Shown: positions 23,338 to 32,559, counted from the stretch's first letter. The stretch is 64,000 nt of DNA from Thermocrispum municipale DSM 44069 (GCF_000427825.1 NZ_ATYT01000014.1:43958-107957), one strand, 5' to 3'. Notes: generated by a model from the sequence alone, not told the origin. Numbers and translations are program-made.

Positions 23338-23997
23338 TCAGCTCGCCGTCGCGTCGGGAGCATCCGGGCGCCGGTACAACAGTGAGTAGCGCCAGAACAG
23401 GTGGCGTCGGATCACGACTCCAGGAAGCAGGGTTGCGGCCAATTCCCGGATCTCGGCCAGCGTCATCGACGGTGGGGCAACGGGCGCGCGGACGCGTTCA
23501 CGGGCTTGGCCGCGTTGGCGCCGGAACGGTGTCTGTGCCAGGCCGGCCACCGCGAATGTGGCGGTGCCCAACCAGTTCAGCGGCACCGCTACCAGGCTGA
23601 CGGCGTAGTCGGTGGCAGTGCGTTCCCGGTACAGGCCGAGCACCGCGAGTACCCCACCGGGCCGCAGAGCTTCCCGCAGCCGCGGCACGATCGTCGCGAA
23701 CGGCATGTGATGCACCACCGCCAGACAGCTGATGAAGTCGTAGCGTTCCGTGCCCAGATCCTCGGTGAGCACGTCCGCGACGCGGTAGTGGACGTTGGAC
23801 GGTTGTGGGTTGCGCGCCTTCGCGGCGGCGATCACTTCGGGTGCCCGGTCGACGCCTTCCACCACCCGGGCTTTCCGCGCCACCGCCCTGGCGAAGGTCC
23901 CCGTCCCACACCCCACGTCCAAGGCCCGGTCACAGTGCGGAGGCACGTGACGCAGTAGCTTCCGGTGGTAGAGATCGTTGTGATCCCACGCCCGCAT
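23338..23997 (-). CDS. Class I SAM-dependent methyltransferase
   Basis: 219-residue methyltransferase. Motif I is RALDVGCGTGTFARAVA, motif II VVEGVDRAPEVIAAA, then YRVADVLTEDLG and the post-motif FISCLAVVHHMPF, with RPGGVLAVLGLYRE as motif III. The C-terminal half contains a hydrophobic stretch (VSLVAVPLNWLGTATFAVAG) that could form a lid or membrane contact, and a basic linker rich in Arg. The ATG at 23997 has a strong GAGGAGA ribosome site. Substrate unknown; the fold resembles ubiquinone/menaquinone-type and natural-product methyltransferases. It stands alone downstream of the ACC deaminase gene by 158 bp. Confidence 0.82.
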   Translation of the reverse strand: MRAWDHNDLYHRKLLRHVPPHCDRALDVGCGTGTFARAVARKARVVEGVDRAPEVIAAAKARNPQPSNVHYRVADVLTEDLGTERYDFISCLAVVHHMPFATIVPRLREALRPGGVLAVLGLYRERTATDYAVSLVAVPLNWLGTATFAVAGLAQTPFRRQRGQARERVRAPVAPPSMTLAEIRELAATLLPGVVIRRHLFWRYSLLYRRPDAPDATAS

Positions 23998-24155
23998 GGA
24001 TTCTCCTCGCGACACCCGAGGCAACCCTAGCGACACCGCAACTGCCGGCCGAGGAATTGGTGACTCCGCCGCCGCGTGTCCTGGCCCTGTCGGCTTCTGC
24101 TCAAGCAACGGTGTCCGAGCGCCACGGCAGGCGCAGAGCGGCCGCGTCGCGGTTG

Positions 24156-25175
24156 TCAGGAGAACAGTGCGCTGTAGCCGTTGATGGCCGGCTGGCCACC
24201 GAGGTGGGCGTAGAGCACGTTCTCGCTGCGGCCGATCTCGCCCCGGTCGATCAGGTCGATCAACCCGGCCATCGACTTCCCCTCGTACACCGGGTCGGTG
24301 ATCATGCCCTCGGTGCGAGCGGCCAGCCGCATGGCTTCCATCGTGGTGTCGTCGGGAATGCCGTAGACCCCGGCGTGGTAGCGCTCGTCGAGCACGATCT
24401 CGTCGTCGCGGAGTTCGCGTTGCACACCGATGAGCTTGGCGGTGTTGCGGGCGATGCGGCTGATTTGCTCGCGCGTCTCCGCAGGCTTGGCCGACGCGTC
24501 GATGCCGATGATGCGTCGCTGTGGGCCGCCCGCGTCGGTGAGCTGGGCGAATCCGGCGATCATGCCTGCTTGGGTGCTGCCCGTGACCGAGCAGACGATG
24601 ATCGTGTCGAAGAAGACGCCGAGTTCGCGTTCCTGGGTGGCCACTTCGTGGGCCCAGTTGGCGAAACCGAGACCGCCGAGCGGGTGGTCGGAGGCGCCCG
24701 CCGGAATGGCGTACGGCGTGCCGCCGGATTCCTCGACGTCGCGGATGGCTTGCTCCCAGCTTTCCTTGAAGCCGATGCCGAACTCGGCGCGGACGAGCCG
24801 GACGTCCGCGCCGGTCAGTCGGCTGAGCAGGATGTTGCCGACCCGGTCGTAGACGGCATCCGGCCAGTCGACCCAACTTTCCTGGACCAGGACGCATTTC
24901 ATCCCGGCGCGGGCGGCCACTGCGGCGACCTGGCGCGTGTGATTGGACTGCACGCCGCCGATGGAGACGAGGGTGTCGCAGCCCTGCGCCAGGGCGTCGG
25001 CGACCAGGTACTCGAGCTTGCGGGTCTTGTTGCCACCGAAGGCGATGCCGGAGTTGCAGTCTTCCCGCTTGGCCCAGATCGTCGCGCCGCCGAGGTGCTG
25101 GGTGAGCCGGTCGAGCCGGTGGACCGGGGAGGGGCCGAACAGCAGGGGATAGCGCTCGAAGGAGGAGATGGACAT
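24156..25175 (-). CDS. acdS: 1-aminocyclopropane-1-carboxylate (ACC) deaminase
   Basis: 339-residue PLP enzyme of the tryptophan-synthase-beta fold, very similar throughout to Pseudomonas AcdS. The PLP lysine is K50 in [12 protein letters not shown]. The pair Y297-E298 in DPVYEGKSM is the feature that separates ACC deaminases from D-cysteine desulfhydrases, which carry Ser at the Glu position. [17 protein letters not shown] and [11 protein letters not shown] bind the substrate carboxylate and cofactor phosphate. It converts the plant ethylene precursor ACC to 2-oxobutanoate and ammonia, typical of plant-associated bacteria. ATG 25175 has GGAGG 5 nt upstream and sits just after the GntR gene, its likely regulator. 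Confidence 0.92.
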   Translation of the reverse strand: MSISSFERYPLLFGPSPVHRLDRLTQHLGGATIWAKREDCNSGIAFGGNKTRKLEYLVADALAQGCDTLVSIGGVQSNHTRQVAAVAARAGMKCVLVQESWVDWPDAVYDRVGNILLSRLTGADVRLVRAEFGIGFKESWEQAIRDVEESGGTPYAIPAGASDHPLGGLGFANWAHEVATQERELGVFFDTIIVCSVTGSTQAGMIAGFAQLTDAGGPQRRIIGIDASAKPAETREQISRIARNTAKLIGVQRELRDDEIVLDERYHAGVYGIPDDTTMEAMRLAARTEGMITDPVYEGKSMAGLIDLIDRGEIGRSENVLYAHLGGQPAINGYSALFS

Positions 25176-25187
25176 GGCGGCCTCCAC

Positions 25188-25841
25188 TCAGTTGACGTCG
25201 GTAGTAGCGAGGTCTTCCAGCTGGCGCCAGGTACGCGTGGTGACTTCGGTAGCTTTGGCCGCGTCGCGTGCCTGGCAGGCGCGGAGCAGTTCGTCGTGCA
25301 GTGCGATGGAGCGTTCGGCGCTGGCCTTGCGGAATTGCAGGCGCTCGAGTCTGCGGATGAGCGGCGTGTAGCGCTCGATCGTGGCAGCCACCGCACGATT
25401 GCCGCACACCCGCACGAGCACTCCGTGGAATTCGTCGTCCGCTCGTAGTGCTGCGTCGATGTCTTCCGAACGCGTCGCCGCGGCGAACTGTTCGTTGGCG
25501 GCTCGCATCGTGGCGAGGTCGTCGTCGGTCAGCGCCGGGGTGGCAGTGCGGGCTGCGAGTTCGTGCATCGCGCGCACGACGGCAGCCGCGTCCTGGGCGT
25601 CGCGCAGCGCCAGGGGAGTGACGCGCGTGAAGCTTTGCGGCTTGGTCTCCACCAGGCCTTCGTCGGCCAGCCGGGCCAGGGCGTCCCGGACCGGTGCGCG
25701 AGACAGGCCCAGTCGTTCGGCCAGCTCGGCATTACTGAGTGTGGATCCCGGAGGGAGCTCACCGCGCACGATGGCGTCGCGGATGGCTTGGTAAGCCGTG
25801 TCGCGGAGCAGCGTGCGCCGGACCGGACGGAGCGTCTCCAT
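25188..25841 (-). CDS. GntR-family (FCD) regulator of the ACC deaminase gene
   Basis: 217 residues with winged helix (YQAIRDAIVRGELPPGSTLS, then LAERLGLSRAPVRDALARLA) and a helical FCD domain bearing typical metal/ligand residues (RADDEFHGVLV, ALHDELL). Its stop lies 13 bp before the acdS ATG, so the two are co-transcribed, with the regulator first. In proteobacteria acdS is usually under an Lrp-type AcdR; in actinobacteria a GntR neighbour is the common arrangement. A nearly palindromic TAACATGTCA (25857-25848 region) overlaps the short leader just upstream of the ATG and could be its operator. The mRNA leader appears to be very short. Confidence 0.85.
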   Translation of the reverse strand: METLRPVRRTLLRDTAYQAIRDAIVRGELPPGSTLSNAELAERLGLSRAPVRDALARLADEGLVETKPQSFTRVTPLALRDAQDAAAVVRAMHELAARTATPALTDDDLATMRAANEQFAAATRSEDIDAALRADDEFHGVLVRVCGNRAVAATIERYTPLIRRLERLQFRKASAERSIALHDELLRACQARDAAKATEVTTRTWRQLEDLATTDVN

Positions 25842-25905
25842 AAACTGACATGTTAGATACCAATCCAGGGAGTCGGTAGGGCCGAAAGTGCTCCGCTCAC
25901 AGGTT

Positions 25906-26268
25906 TCAGCTCATGTCGACGATGCAGAACGGGTTGTCGTCCGGATCGGCGAGCACGACGAAATCCGAATCGGGCGGGTAGCGGTCCCAGTCCAGCCTGC
26001 GGGCACCGAGCTGCACAAGGCGGTCGATCTCGGCTTCTTGTTCGGCCGCGTCGTCGACGAAGAGATCGATGTGCACGCGGGGATAGGGCTCGACCGGGGA
26101 CTCGCTGAGCTGCAATCCCACGACTTCGGTGCCGTCGGCGCGTTGCAGACTGCACCAACGTTCGGTGGTCGTACCGGGTTTGGGGTGGAGATCGAGCGCG
26201 GCCGACCAGAAGTCGATGGCGCGCTGCATGTCGACCACCCCGATGACGGGATATCCGAGTCTGAGCAT
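25906..26268 (-). CDS. VOC-superfamily (glyoxalase/bleomycin-resistance-like) protein
   Basis: 120-residue protein with the paired beta-alpha-beta-beta-beta modules of the VOC fold. Recognisable strands are GYPVIGVVDMQRAIDFWSAA (module 1) and HIDLFVDDAAEQEAEIDRLV (module 2), ending VVLADPDDNPFCIVD. The D/N-P-x-G/N-N-x-F-x-I/L-V end motif is typical. VOC proteins bind a divalent metal and act on dicarbonyls, aromatics or antibiotics; nothing here points to one substrate. The ATG at 26268 fits the family start. It lies 64 bp downstream of the start region of acdS-gntR, on the same strand but upstream, and is probably independent. Confidence 0.75.
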   Translation of the reverse strand: MLRLGYPVIGVVDMQRAIDFWSAALDLHPKPGTTTERWCSLQRADGTEVVGLQLSESPVEPYPRVHIDLFVDDAAEQEAEIDRLVQLGARRLDWDRYPPDSDFVVLADPDDNPFCIVDMS

Positions 26269-26418
26269 GGTCGCGGGTGCCCGACGGGGCGGAAAGCGAA
26301 CCACCGGCGTGCTCGGCTTCGGTGATCCGGAAGCCGCGTCAGCAGATCACCTGGCTGGGACGCGCCGCACCGTCGGAGTTGCGCCGCGGCGGCGTCGTCC
26401 GTCACGTGAGCCAGCGAA

Positions 26419-27303
26419 TCACTCGGCGCGGACCTCGTCCAGCACCCCGCCTGCCAACTCGTCCAGTACCGCGTGATCACCGGCGAACGGCGGCTCCGGA
26501 CGCGGCCAGTGCACCACCAGGTCGGTGAAACCCAGCTCCTTCGTGCGCTCGGCGGTCTCCCGGAAAGTGGCCACGCTCGTCAAGGAATAGGCAGGGCCGG
26601 CATCGGCGTAGAGGTACCGGCGAACGTCCCCAGGGTCGCGCCCCGCCTTGTCCAGCGCGTTGTCGAAGGCCGACGCGAGCTCGGTGACGCCCCGCCACCA
26701 TTCCTCCGCGTCCGCGCCGCCGCGACCCGTGGTGATCCAGCCGTCACCCAAGCTTGCTGCCAGGCGCATCGTGCGGGGACCGTTGGCCGCGATGAGCAAG
26801 GGAATGCCAGGCTGACGCGTCGGACCGGGCAGATTGCGCGCCTCGACGGCGGTGAAGTACTCGCCCTCGTAGCTGAACTTGTCCGTGTGCACCAGCCCGG
26901 CGAGCGCTTCGGCGAATTCGATGAAGCGATCGGCCTTCTGTTTCGGCGTCGGTGGATCCTCGCCGCGGACCGCATAGTCGTAGGCGCCCATCGACCCGGC
27001 GCCGAGGCCGAGCAGGAGCCGCCCGCCGGAGACGTCATCGACATGGACCACCTCGCGGGCGAACGGGACCGGGTGCCGGAAAGCGGCCGAGGCGACCATC
27101 GTGCCGAGTTCGATGCGCTCGGTGACGAGCGCGGCGCCGGTGAGAGTCGGCATCGCGCTGAACCACGGGCTGTCCACGAAGCTACGCCAGCCGATGTGGT
27201 CGTAGGTCCAGGCATGATCGAATCCGTACCGCTCGGCGGCACGCCACTGGGGCGCCGCCTGTGCCCAGCGGTGTTCAGGGATGAGCATGATGCCGACTCG
27301 CAT
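26419..27303 (-). CDS. LLM-class F420-dependent oxidoreductase
   Basis: 294-residue luciferase-like TIM barrel. Segments matching the family are RVGIMLIPEHRWAQAAP, YGFDHAWTYDHIGWR, LGTMVASAAFRHPVPFAREV, LLLGLGAGSMGAYDYAVRG and LLIAANGPRTMRLAASLGDG with the flavin-phosphate-binding G/S-rich turns. It probably uses coenzyme F420. Sequence style is that of mycobacterial probable F420 oxidoreductases with unknown substrate. It is a single-gene unit; the next gene upstream ends about 100 bp away. This is one of three LLM-type enzymes in the window, consistent with an F420-rich actinobacterium. Confidence 0.85.
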   Translation of the reverse strand: MRVGIMLIPEHRWAQAAPQWRAAERYGFDHAWTYDHIGWRSFVDSPWFSAMPTLTGAALVTERIELGTMVASAAFRHPVPFAREVVHVDDVSGGRLLLGLGAGSMGAYDYAVRGEDPPTPKQKADRFIEFAEALAGLVHTDKFSYEGEYFTAVEARNLPGPTRQPGIPLLIAANGPRTMRLAASLGDGWITTGRGGADAEEWWRGVTELASAFDNALDKAGRDPGDVRRYLYADAGPAYSLTSVATFRETAERTKELGFTDLVVHWPRPEPPFAGDHAVLDELAGGVLDEVRAE

Positions 27304-27404
27304 GCCGGAAGGCTAGCGGTGCCCACCGACAATGTGCGGTGTCCGAACTCCGTGCTCGCTCAGGCGCGGCGGCCGATCACGGAGGCGCGGCCCGATGTTC
27401 GGCG

Positions 27405-28337
27405 CTAGCCGCGGCCGTGCGGAGTCAACCACACCTCCGGGTCCGGTCCCTTCGGCACGATCTGTGTCGGGTTGATCATGGTGTGAACGATGTAGTAGTG
27501 CTGCTTGATCTGCTCGAAGTCGACGGTCTCCCCGAAGCCCGGCGTCTGGTACAGGTCGCGCGCGTAGGCCCACAGCGCGGGCATCTCGGTCAGCTTGTTC
27601 CGATTGCACTTGAAGTGGCCGTGATACACCGCGTCGAACCGCACGAGCGTGGTGAACAGTCGCACGTCGGCTTCGGTGATCGCATCGCCCATCAGATACC
27701 GGCGATCCGTCAACCGCTTCTCCAGCCAATCCATGGTTTCCCACAGCAGGTCGTAGGCCTCGTTGTAGGCCGCCTGCGACCCGGCGAACCCGCAGCGGTA
27801 CACGCCGTTGTTGACGCCGTGGAAAATGCGCTCCATCACCTCTTCCATTTCTTCCCGAACGTCCGCGGGCCACAAGTTGGGCGCGTCCGACTTGTGGTAG
27901 TCGGACCATTCGAAGAAGAAGTCGTGCGTGATCCAGGGAAAGTCGTTGGTGACGACCTGACCCGTCGGAATGTCCACGATGGCGGGCACGGTGATGCCGC
28001 GCGGGTAGTTCGGGATGCGTCGGAAATAGGCCTCCTGCAGGCGTTCGATGCCCAGCACCGGATCACGGCCGCCCGGGTCGAGGTCGAACGTCCAGCTGCG
28101 CTCGTCGTGCGTCGGCCCCGGCATGCCGACGGAGATGACGTCCTCGAGCCCGAGGAGTTTGCGCACGATCAGGGTGCGGTTCGCCCACGGGCACGCCGCC
28201 GCCGCGATGAGCCGGTACCGCCCCGGCTCCACCGGCCACAGCTCACCGTTGACCGGTCCGTGTTCCGGGACGCGGGCGTCTTTGGTGATGCGGTCGGGGA
28301 TGTAGTTCATGTCGCGCTTGAACTCTTTGTCGGCCAT
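27405..28337 (-). CDS. Glutathionyl-hydroquinone reductase-like protein (ECM4/YqjG family)
   Basis: 310-residue glutathione-transferase-fold protein of the Xi class. The N-terminal thioredoxin-like domain carries the active-site cysteine in AAACPWANRTLIVRKLLGLE, and the helical C-terminal domain contains GVYRCGFAGSQAAYNEAYD and DAITEADVRLFTTLVRFD. Proteobacterial members remove glutathione from glutathionyl-hydroquinones. Actinobacteria normally make mycothiol instead, so here the thiol partner is likely mycothiol or the enzyme serves another reductive thiol transfer (inference). No quinone-degradation genes are adjacent. The ATG at 28337 is the family start. The 210-bp space upstream has no recognisable feature. 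Confidence 0.88.
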   Translation of the reverse strand: MADKEFKRDMNYIPDRITKDARVPEHGPVNGELWPVEPGRYRLIAAAACPWANRTLIVRKLLGLEDVISVGMPGPTHDERSWTFDLDPGGRDPVLGIERLQEAYFRRIPNYPRGITVPAIVDIPTGQVVTNDFPWITHDFFFEWSDYHKSDAPNLWPADVREEMEEVMERIFHGVNNGVYRCGFAGSQAAYNEAYDLLWETMDWLEKRLTDRRYLMGDAITEADVRLFTTLVRFDAVYHGHFKCNRNKLTEMPALWAYARDLYQTPGFGETVDFEQIKQHYYIVHTMINPTQIVPKGPDPEVWLTPHGRG

Positions 28338-28549
28338 GCACTCAGCCTACGGGCGGAAGGCGACGTAAGGCCTTGATTGCGTCCGACTGCGCGACGGTCC
28401 GGCGGGTTGTTCCCACCCTTTTCCGAATTGGCGTCGGTGTGGGACGGCCGGATTGTCGAGGCTCGGTCCCCCGCCGACCGTCCGGTGACCGCTCCTCTTC
28501 CGGCCACCCGCCGCCTACCACCGGTGGCCGAGGCGGCGCGCGGCTGAGG

Positions 28550-29347
28550 CTATTCGCGGTGTTCGACGTTCAGCTCGTACAGCACGACCTCGCCGTAATT
28601 GCTCTCGTCGCACGGGTCGGACTTCTCGCAGTTCGCCTGGGTATAGGCGCCGGTCTTGAAGTAGGCCTCCGACGCGTCGGATTCCACCGTCGTCTGCAGT
28701 TCGCCGTTGTAGTAGGCCTCGATCTTTCCGTCCGAGGCGACGAACTTGGCCTCGAAGACCGTGCCGAGCTGGTAGTTGTCGGTGATCAAGTGGTGGTGCG
28801 GTTCGTCGCCGTCGGTGATCCACAGCTCGGTGCCCTCCAACCGGAACACCGTGACGTCGTCGTCCCCACCGTGCACCTGGGCCCCGACGACGTGCGGCTT
28901 GTCATTCGGCGTCGCGGTGAACGCGAGCTTGGCGGTCAGCGTATGCGTGCCTTCGGTGGTCGACCAGCCGGCTTCGTCGCTTCCGTCCGACACCATCTCG
29001 CGCAATTCCGACCTCGGGTACGCCGAGTTGCCGGTGGTGGCGCCGTTGACCGCCGAGCGGAATCGGATGCCGTCACAGTTCTCCGTCGCCACGAACCACG
29101 GGTCCGCGGCGAAGGTCGCCAGCTCGGGCTGTTTGATCTCCTCGGCGTCGTCACCACCGGTCGGCAGGGTCACCTTCCAGCTCTGCAGGTCGAGCACGTC
29201 GGCCGGGCACTGGCACTCTCCGGAATTGCCGGATGTCGGTCGTGACGGCGCCGACGACGAAGCGTCCTCATTGGTCGTGGTGGACGTCGCGAGCGCGCCG
29301 GCGGCAAGCAGGGCGACCGCGGCAAGCTGGAACAACTGAGACTTCAT
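28550..29347 (-). CDS. Secreted polysaccharide lyase family 7 (alginate lyase-like)
   Basis: 265-residue secreted enzyme. A signal peptide (MKSQLFQLAAVALLAAGALA) is followed by a Ser/Thr-rich spacer and the PL7 jelly-roll domain. The three PL7 signature regions are present: YPRSELREM (R-S-E-L-R), VVGAQVHGG (Q-V-H) and AYFKTGAYTQ (Y-F-K-x-G-x-Y-x-Q), supplying the catalytic Gln, His, Tyr and Arg. It should depolymerise alginate or a related uronic-acid polymer outside the cell by beta-elimination. The QVH form is often linked to polyguluronate preference, but this is not decisive. ATG 29347 has GGGAGG 6 nt upstream. No other polysaccharide-utilisation genes are nearby. Confidence 0.88.
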   Translation of the reverse strand: MKSQLFQLAAVALLAAGALATSTTTNEDASSSAPSRPTSGNSGECQCPADVLDLQSWKVTLPTGGDDAEEIKQPELATFAADPWFVATENCDGIRFRSAVNGATTGNSAYPRSELREMVSDGSDEAGWSTTEGTHTLTAKLAFTATPNDKPHVVGAQVHGGDDDVTVFRLEGTELWITDGDEPHHHLITDNYQLGTVFEAKFVASDGKIEAYYNGELQTTVESDASEAYFKTGAYTQANCEKSDPCDESNYGEVVLYELNVEHRE

Positions 29348-29633
29348 CAATACCTCCCGGCGATGAATGAGCGGCACCAGTTTCCGCATGTCTCAGCCGC
29401 CAGCCAGGGGAGTTGACCGGTACCTGACATTCCTGGGCAGGGCGACGACAGGCGACTGAATACCGCGCGGACCCGAATCCGAAGTCGGCACCTGGACGGC
29501 GAACAAGGTCGGCAGCTCGAGACGCTCCAGGGAAACCGGCGCAATCGGCGAGATCGCTCACTGCGGTGAACGATGGGTATCAGGCATGCGTTCGTGGTAT
29601 TCACCCGCGACGACCGCGCCAAGGGAGTGACCA

Positions 29634-30410
29634 GTGAACGAAAGTCCGGAATCGTCAACTCGCGCGGACTCCGTACGAGCTTTCGCGGTGTTGGCCGCGG
29701 CCGTGCTGCAAATTGCCGGCGGTATCGTCGGCGGGCCCGGATTGCTGGGCGAGTCGGTGAGTTCTGTGGCGAACGCCTATCCGACTCTGCTGCAACCCGG
29801 AGGCGCCGCGTTCTCCATCTGGTCGCTGATCTACGCGGCGTTCTTGATTCTGGCCGTGCGGCAAGTACTTCCCGGACAGCGTGCCCGCGTGGTGCACCGC
29901 CGCTCGGGATGGTGGCTGGTCGCCGCCGGGGTGTTGAACGCGACCTGGATCGTGCTGTTCACGCAACGATCGTTCATCCCGGCGCAAGTCGCCATCGTGG
30001 CTCTGCTGGTGGTCCTGGCCTGCGCGGCCAACCGCATGCGATCGCCGGGCGGCGGATGGGCGGACCGGTTGCTGTTGCGCCTGCCGATCACCGTCTACCT
30101 CGGCTGGGTGGCTATCGCGACCGTGGCGGGTGCAGGCACGACTCTCGCTGCGGTCGCGAGTGCGCCCTCCGCGTGGTTGTCGGTGGCTGCCCTTGTCGTG
30201 ACCGCAGTGTTGGTCGTCGCCGCGATCTGGTGGCTACCTGCGATAGCGGGCTTCGTCCTGGCGGTCTGCTGGGCGTTCGCGTGGATCGCCGTTGCCACCA
30301 CCGCGCCCGAGGTTGCCGCTGCCAGCCTTGCCGCCCTCGCCGCCGCAGCCCTTGCTGGTGCGGTTCGCGCGGCACGGTCTCGGCAGAAGTCGACCGTGCT
30401 GTTCGGCTGA
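29634..30410 (+). CDS. TspO/MBR-related tryptophan-rich membrane protein
   Basis: 258-residue protein with about seven hydrophobic helices. The TspO-like core is recognisable: PGGAAFSIWSLIYAAFLIL, then SGWWLVAAGVLNATWIVLF and a following helix pair. It has extra helices beyond the five of classic TspO, like the longer actinobacterial/animal-like DUF family. TspO proteins bind porphyrins and influence tetrapyrrole or stress responses, but the key ligand residues cannot be checked by eye. GTG start at 29634 has GGGAG 8 nt upstream. It is convergent with the MFS gene, with 3 bp between stops and no hairpin. The 286-bp gap before it shows no feature. Confidence 0.65.
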   Translation: MNESPESSTRADSVRAFAVLAAAVLQIAGGIVGGPGLLGESVSSVANAYPTLLQPGGAAFSIWSLIYAAFLILAVRQVLPGQRARVVHRRSGWWLVAAGVLNATWIVLFTQRSFIPAQVAIVALLVVLACAANRMRSPGGGWADRLLLRLPITVYLGWVAIATVAGAGTTLAAVASAPSAWLSVAALVVTAVLVVAAIWWLPAIAGFVLAVCWAFAWIAVATTAPEVAAASLAALAAAALAGAVRAARSRQKSTVLFG

Positions 30411-30413
30411 TCC

Positions 30414-31577
30414 TCAGCGCGTCTTGGCACCGGGCGTGCGGTACGCCAGCAGCACAACGGCCGGCAGCAACAGCAGTGCGATTGCGGCGACGCCCAAACC
30501 GTTGCCGTGGAACTCGGCGACCGCACCCCACAGCGCATAAGAACCGAGAGCGCCGATCCCCGCACCAAGACCTGCGACCGATGTGACTGTGGCCCGCGCG
30601 GGGCCTTCCACGGACGCTTGGAGCTTGGCGTCGGCAAGGACGATTCCGTACTGCAGCCCGCCGTAGCCGAGCGCGATGGGCACGAAACCCCACACGCTGC
30701 CGGCCAACGCCCCGGCCACGATCATGCCCGTCGCCGCCAGCAGGACACCCGCGAGCGGTCGATCGGCCATGCGGCGACCGCCCAGCGCCGAGCCGCCGAG
30801 CTGCCCGAGCACGGTCGCCCCGATGACCAACGGGACGAGTGCGGTGGCCACGCCAACTTCCACCGCGAGCAGGGGGAAGGCTTCGTCCAACGCCGTACCG
30901 GCCACAAGCACCGCGTAGACCAGGACGCGGCGACGCACCAGCGGTGACCGGCCGGCTTCCACGCTGCCGGACCGCAGCATGGACAGCCAGTGACGCCAGC
31001 CGCCGTCGACCTTCTCGACGCGTGGTCGCTCCGGCATCGAGGCCACCAACGCCACGCCGACGAGTCCCGCGCCGACGCTGACGGCGGCGATCAACGGATA
31101 GCCGCCCCAGGCGAACAGGGGAGCGGCCGACAAGGTCGCGGTGAGCTGGGCGGCCAGTGCCGCGGTATAGGTACGGGACGCCCAGCGCTGGTAGTTCTGT
31201 TCCACGCCGAGGGCGGCGAGTTCGTCATACAGCAGGGCCTCTGACGTCCCGGAATTCAGCGACTCCTCCAGCGCCCACAACACGAACCCGATCGTGAAGC
31301 CGAGCATGGTCGGCCACACCACCCACAACGTGAAACCGGTGGCCCGTGCCAGCGTGCCGAACATCAGCAGCTTGCGGCGCGACAGGGTGTCGGCCAACGC
31401 GCCGGACGGCACCTCCAGAACCAGTCCGGCCACCATCCACAGGCTCAGCAGCACGGCGATGTCGGCTTCGGACAGGCCACTGTCGGCGAACAGCACCGCG
31501 TACAGGGGATAGAACGGCACCAGGTCGTTCGATGCCTGATACGCCACGTACCGCCAGCCGAAGGCAGCTTCCGTCAT
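30414..31577 (-). CDS. MFS transporter
   Basis: 387-residue major facilitator with about twelve predicted helices in two halves split by a basic loop (MPERPRVEKVDGGWRHW). The A-motif between helices 2 and 3 is visible as GALADTLSRRKLLM, and helix 1 begins with an aromatic-rich YVAYQASNDLVPFYPLYAVL (in part). Sequence style is that of efflux or drug-type MFS. The start at ATG 31577 has GGAGCG 9 nt upstream; the longer frame to 31673 would overlap the divergent F420 enzyme gene and lacks support. The 55-bp divergent spacer must hold promoters for both genes, raising possible co-regulation. Confidence 0.85.
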   Translation of the reverse strand: MTEAAFGWRYVAYQASNDLVPFYPLYAVLFADSGLSEADIAVLLSLWMVAGLVLEVPSGALADTLSRRKLLMFGTLARATGFTLWVVWPTMLGFTIGFVLWALEESLNSGTSEALLYDELAALGVEQNYQRWASRTYTAALAAQLTATLSAAPLFAWGGYPLIAAVSVGAGLVGVALVASMPERPRVEKVDGGWRHWLSMLRSGSVEAGRSPLVRRRVLVYAVLVAGTALDEAFPLLAVEVGVATALVPLVIGATVLGQLGGSALGGRRMADRPLAGVLLAATGMIVAGALAGSVWGFVPIALGYGGLQYGIVLADAKLQASVEGPARATVTSVAGLGAGIGALGSYALWGAVAEFHGNGLGVAAIALLLLPAVVLLAYRTPGAKTR

Positions 31578-31632
31578 GTCGTGGAACGCTCCTTCGCCGG
31601 TCGGTCCACCGCTGCGACTACCATCGGCGGCT

Positions 31633-32559
31633 GTGGAATTCATGATCTTCACCGAGCCGCAGCAAGGTGCCACGTACAGCGATCTGCTTCGCGTTGCTCA
31701 AGCTACCGAAGCGGCAGGCCTGAACGGGTTTTTCCGCTCGGATCACTACCTGAGCATGGGTGGCTCCGGCCTGCCTGGACCGACGGACGCCTGGACGACG
31801 CTGTCCGCGCTGGCGGTGCAGACCAAGGGGATCGCGCTGGGCACGCTGGTCACCTCGGCGACATTCCGGCTGCCCGGGCCGCTTGCGATCGCGGTGGCTC
31901 AGGCCGACGTCATGTCCGGTGGTCGCATCGAACTCGGGCTCGGCGCGGGCTGGTTCGAGGCCGAGCACACCGGTTACGGCATCCCATTCCCACCGGTTCG
32001 CGAGCGGTTCGAGCGCTTGGCCGAGCAACTGGAGATCATCACCGGCCTCTGGGCGACCCCGGAGGGCGAGACGTTCTCGTTCGACGGCGCCCACTACACC
32101 GTGGTGAACTCGCCCGGGCTGCCCAAGCCGACGCGCAAGATCCCGGTCATCATCGGCGGGAACGGGCGACGGCGGACGCCCGCTCTGGCGGCCCGCTACG
32201 CCACCGAGTTCAACATGCCGTTCAGTGACCCGGACACCGCTGTCGCCCAGTTCGACCGGGTCGCACGGGCCTGTGACGACATCGGCCGTGACCCGTCGGA
32301 GATCAAGCGATCGCTCGTGCACACCTTGGTGATCGGCAGGACGAGTGCGGAGGTGGCTCGTCGTGCCGAGCAGCTGAGCCGCTCACCCGAGGATCTGGCC
32401 GACAACCCGTTGGCAGGCACGCCTGCCGAGATCGTCGACCGGCTCGGGCGTTGGCGCGAGAAGACCGGAATCTCCCGTGTCTACCTCCAGGTGCTGGACC
32501 TGGACGATCTCGACCAGATCGACCTCGTGGTCAACGAGATCGTGCCGCACCTGGGGTGA
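31633..32559 (+). CDS. LLM-class F420-dependent oxidoreductase (TIGR03560-like)
   Basis: 308-residue luciferase-like TIM barrel. It begins EFMIFTEPQQGATYSDLLRV, with GFFRSDHYLSMGGSGLPGP, LGTLVTSATFRLPGPLAIAV and ELGLGAGWFEAEHTGYGIPF as further family blocks, and ends in YLQVLDLDDLDQID. Cofactor F420 is expected; substrate unknown. The start is GTG 31633; a TACCAT box 8 nt before it (31619-31624) and the absence of a ribosome site suggest a leaderless transcript. It diverges from the MFS transporter gene across 55 bp, so the two may act on the same compound (inference). Confidence 0.87.
   Translation: MEFMIFTEPQQGATYSDLLRVAQATEAAGLNGFFRSDHYLSMGGSGLPGPTDAWTTLSALAVQTKGIALGTLVTSATFRLPGPLAIAVAQADVMSGGRIELGLGAGWFEAEHTGYGIPFPPVRERFERLAEQLEIITGLWATPEGETFSFDGAHYTVVNSPGLPKPTRKIPVIIGGNGRRRTPALAARYATEFNMPFSDPDTAVAQFDRVARACDDIGRDPSEIKRSLVHTLVIGRTSAEVARRAEQLSRSPEDLADNPLAGTPAEIVDRLGRWREKTGISRVYLQVLDLDDLDQIDLVVNEIVPHLG

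Noticed and set aside
24156..25175. D-cysteine desulfhydrase
   Set aside because: The DPVYEGKSM segment carries the Glu typical of ACC deaminase instead of the Ser of desulfhydrases.
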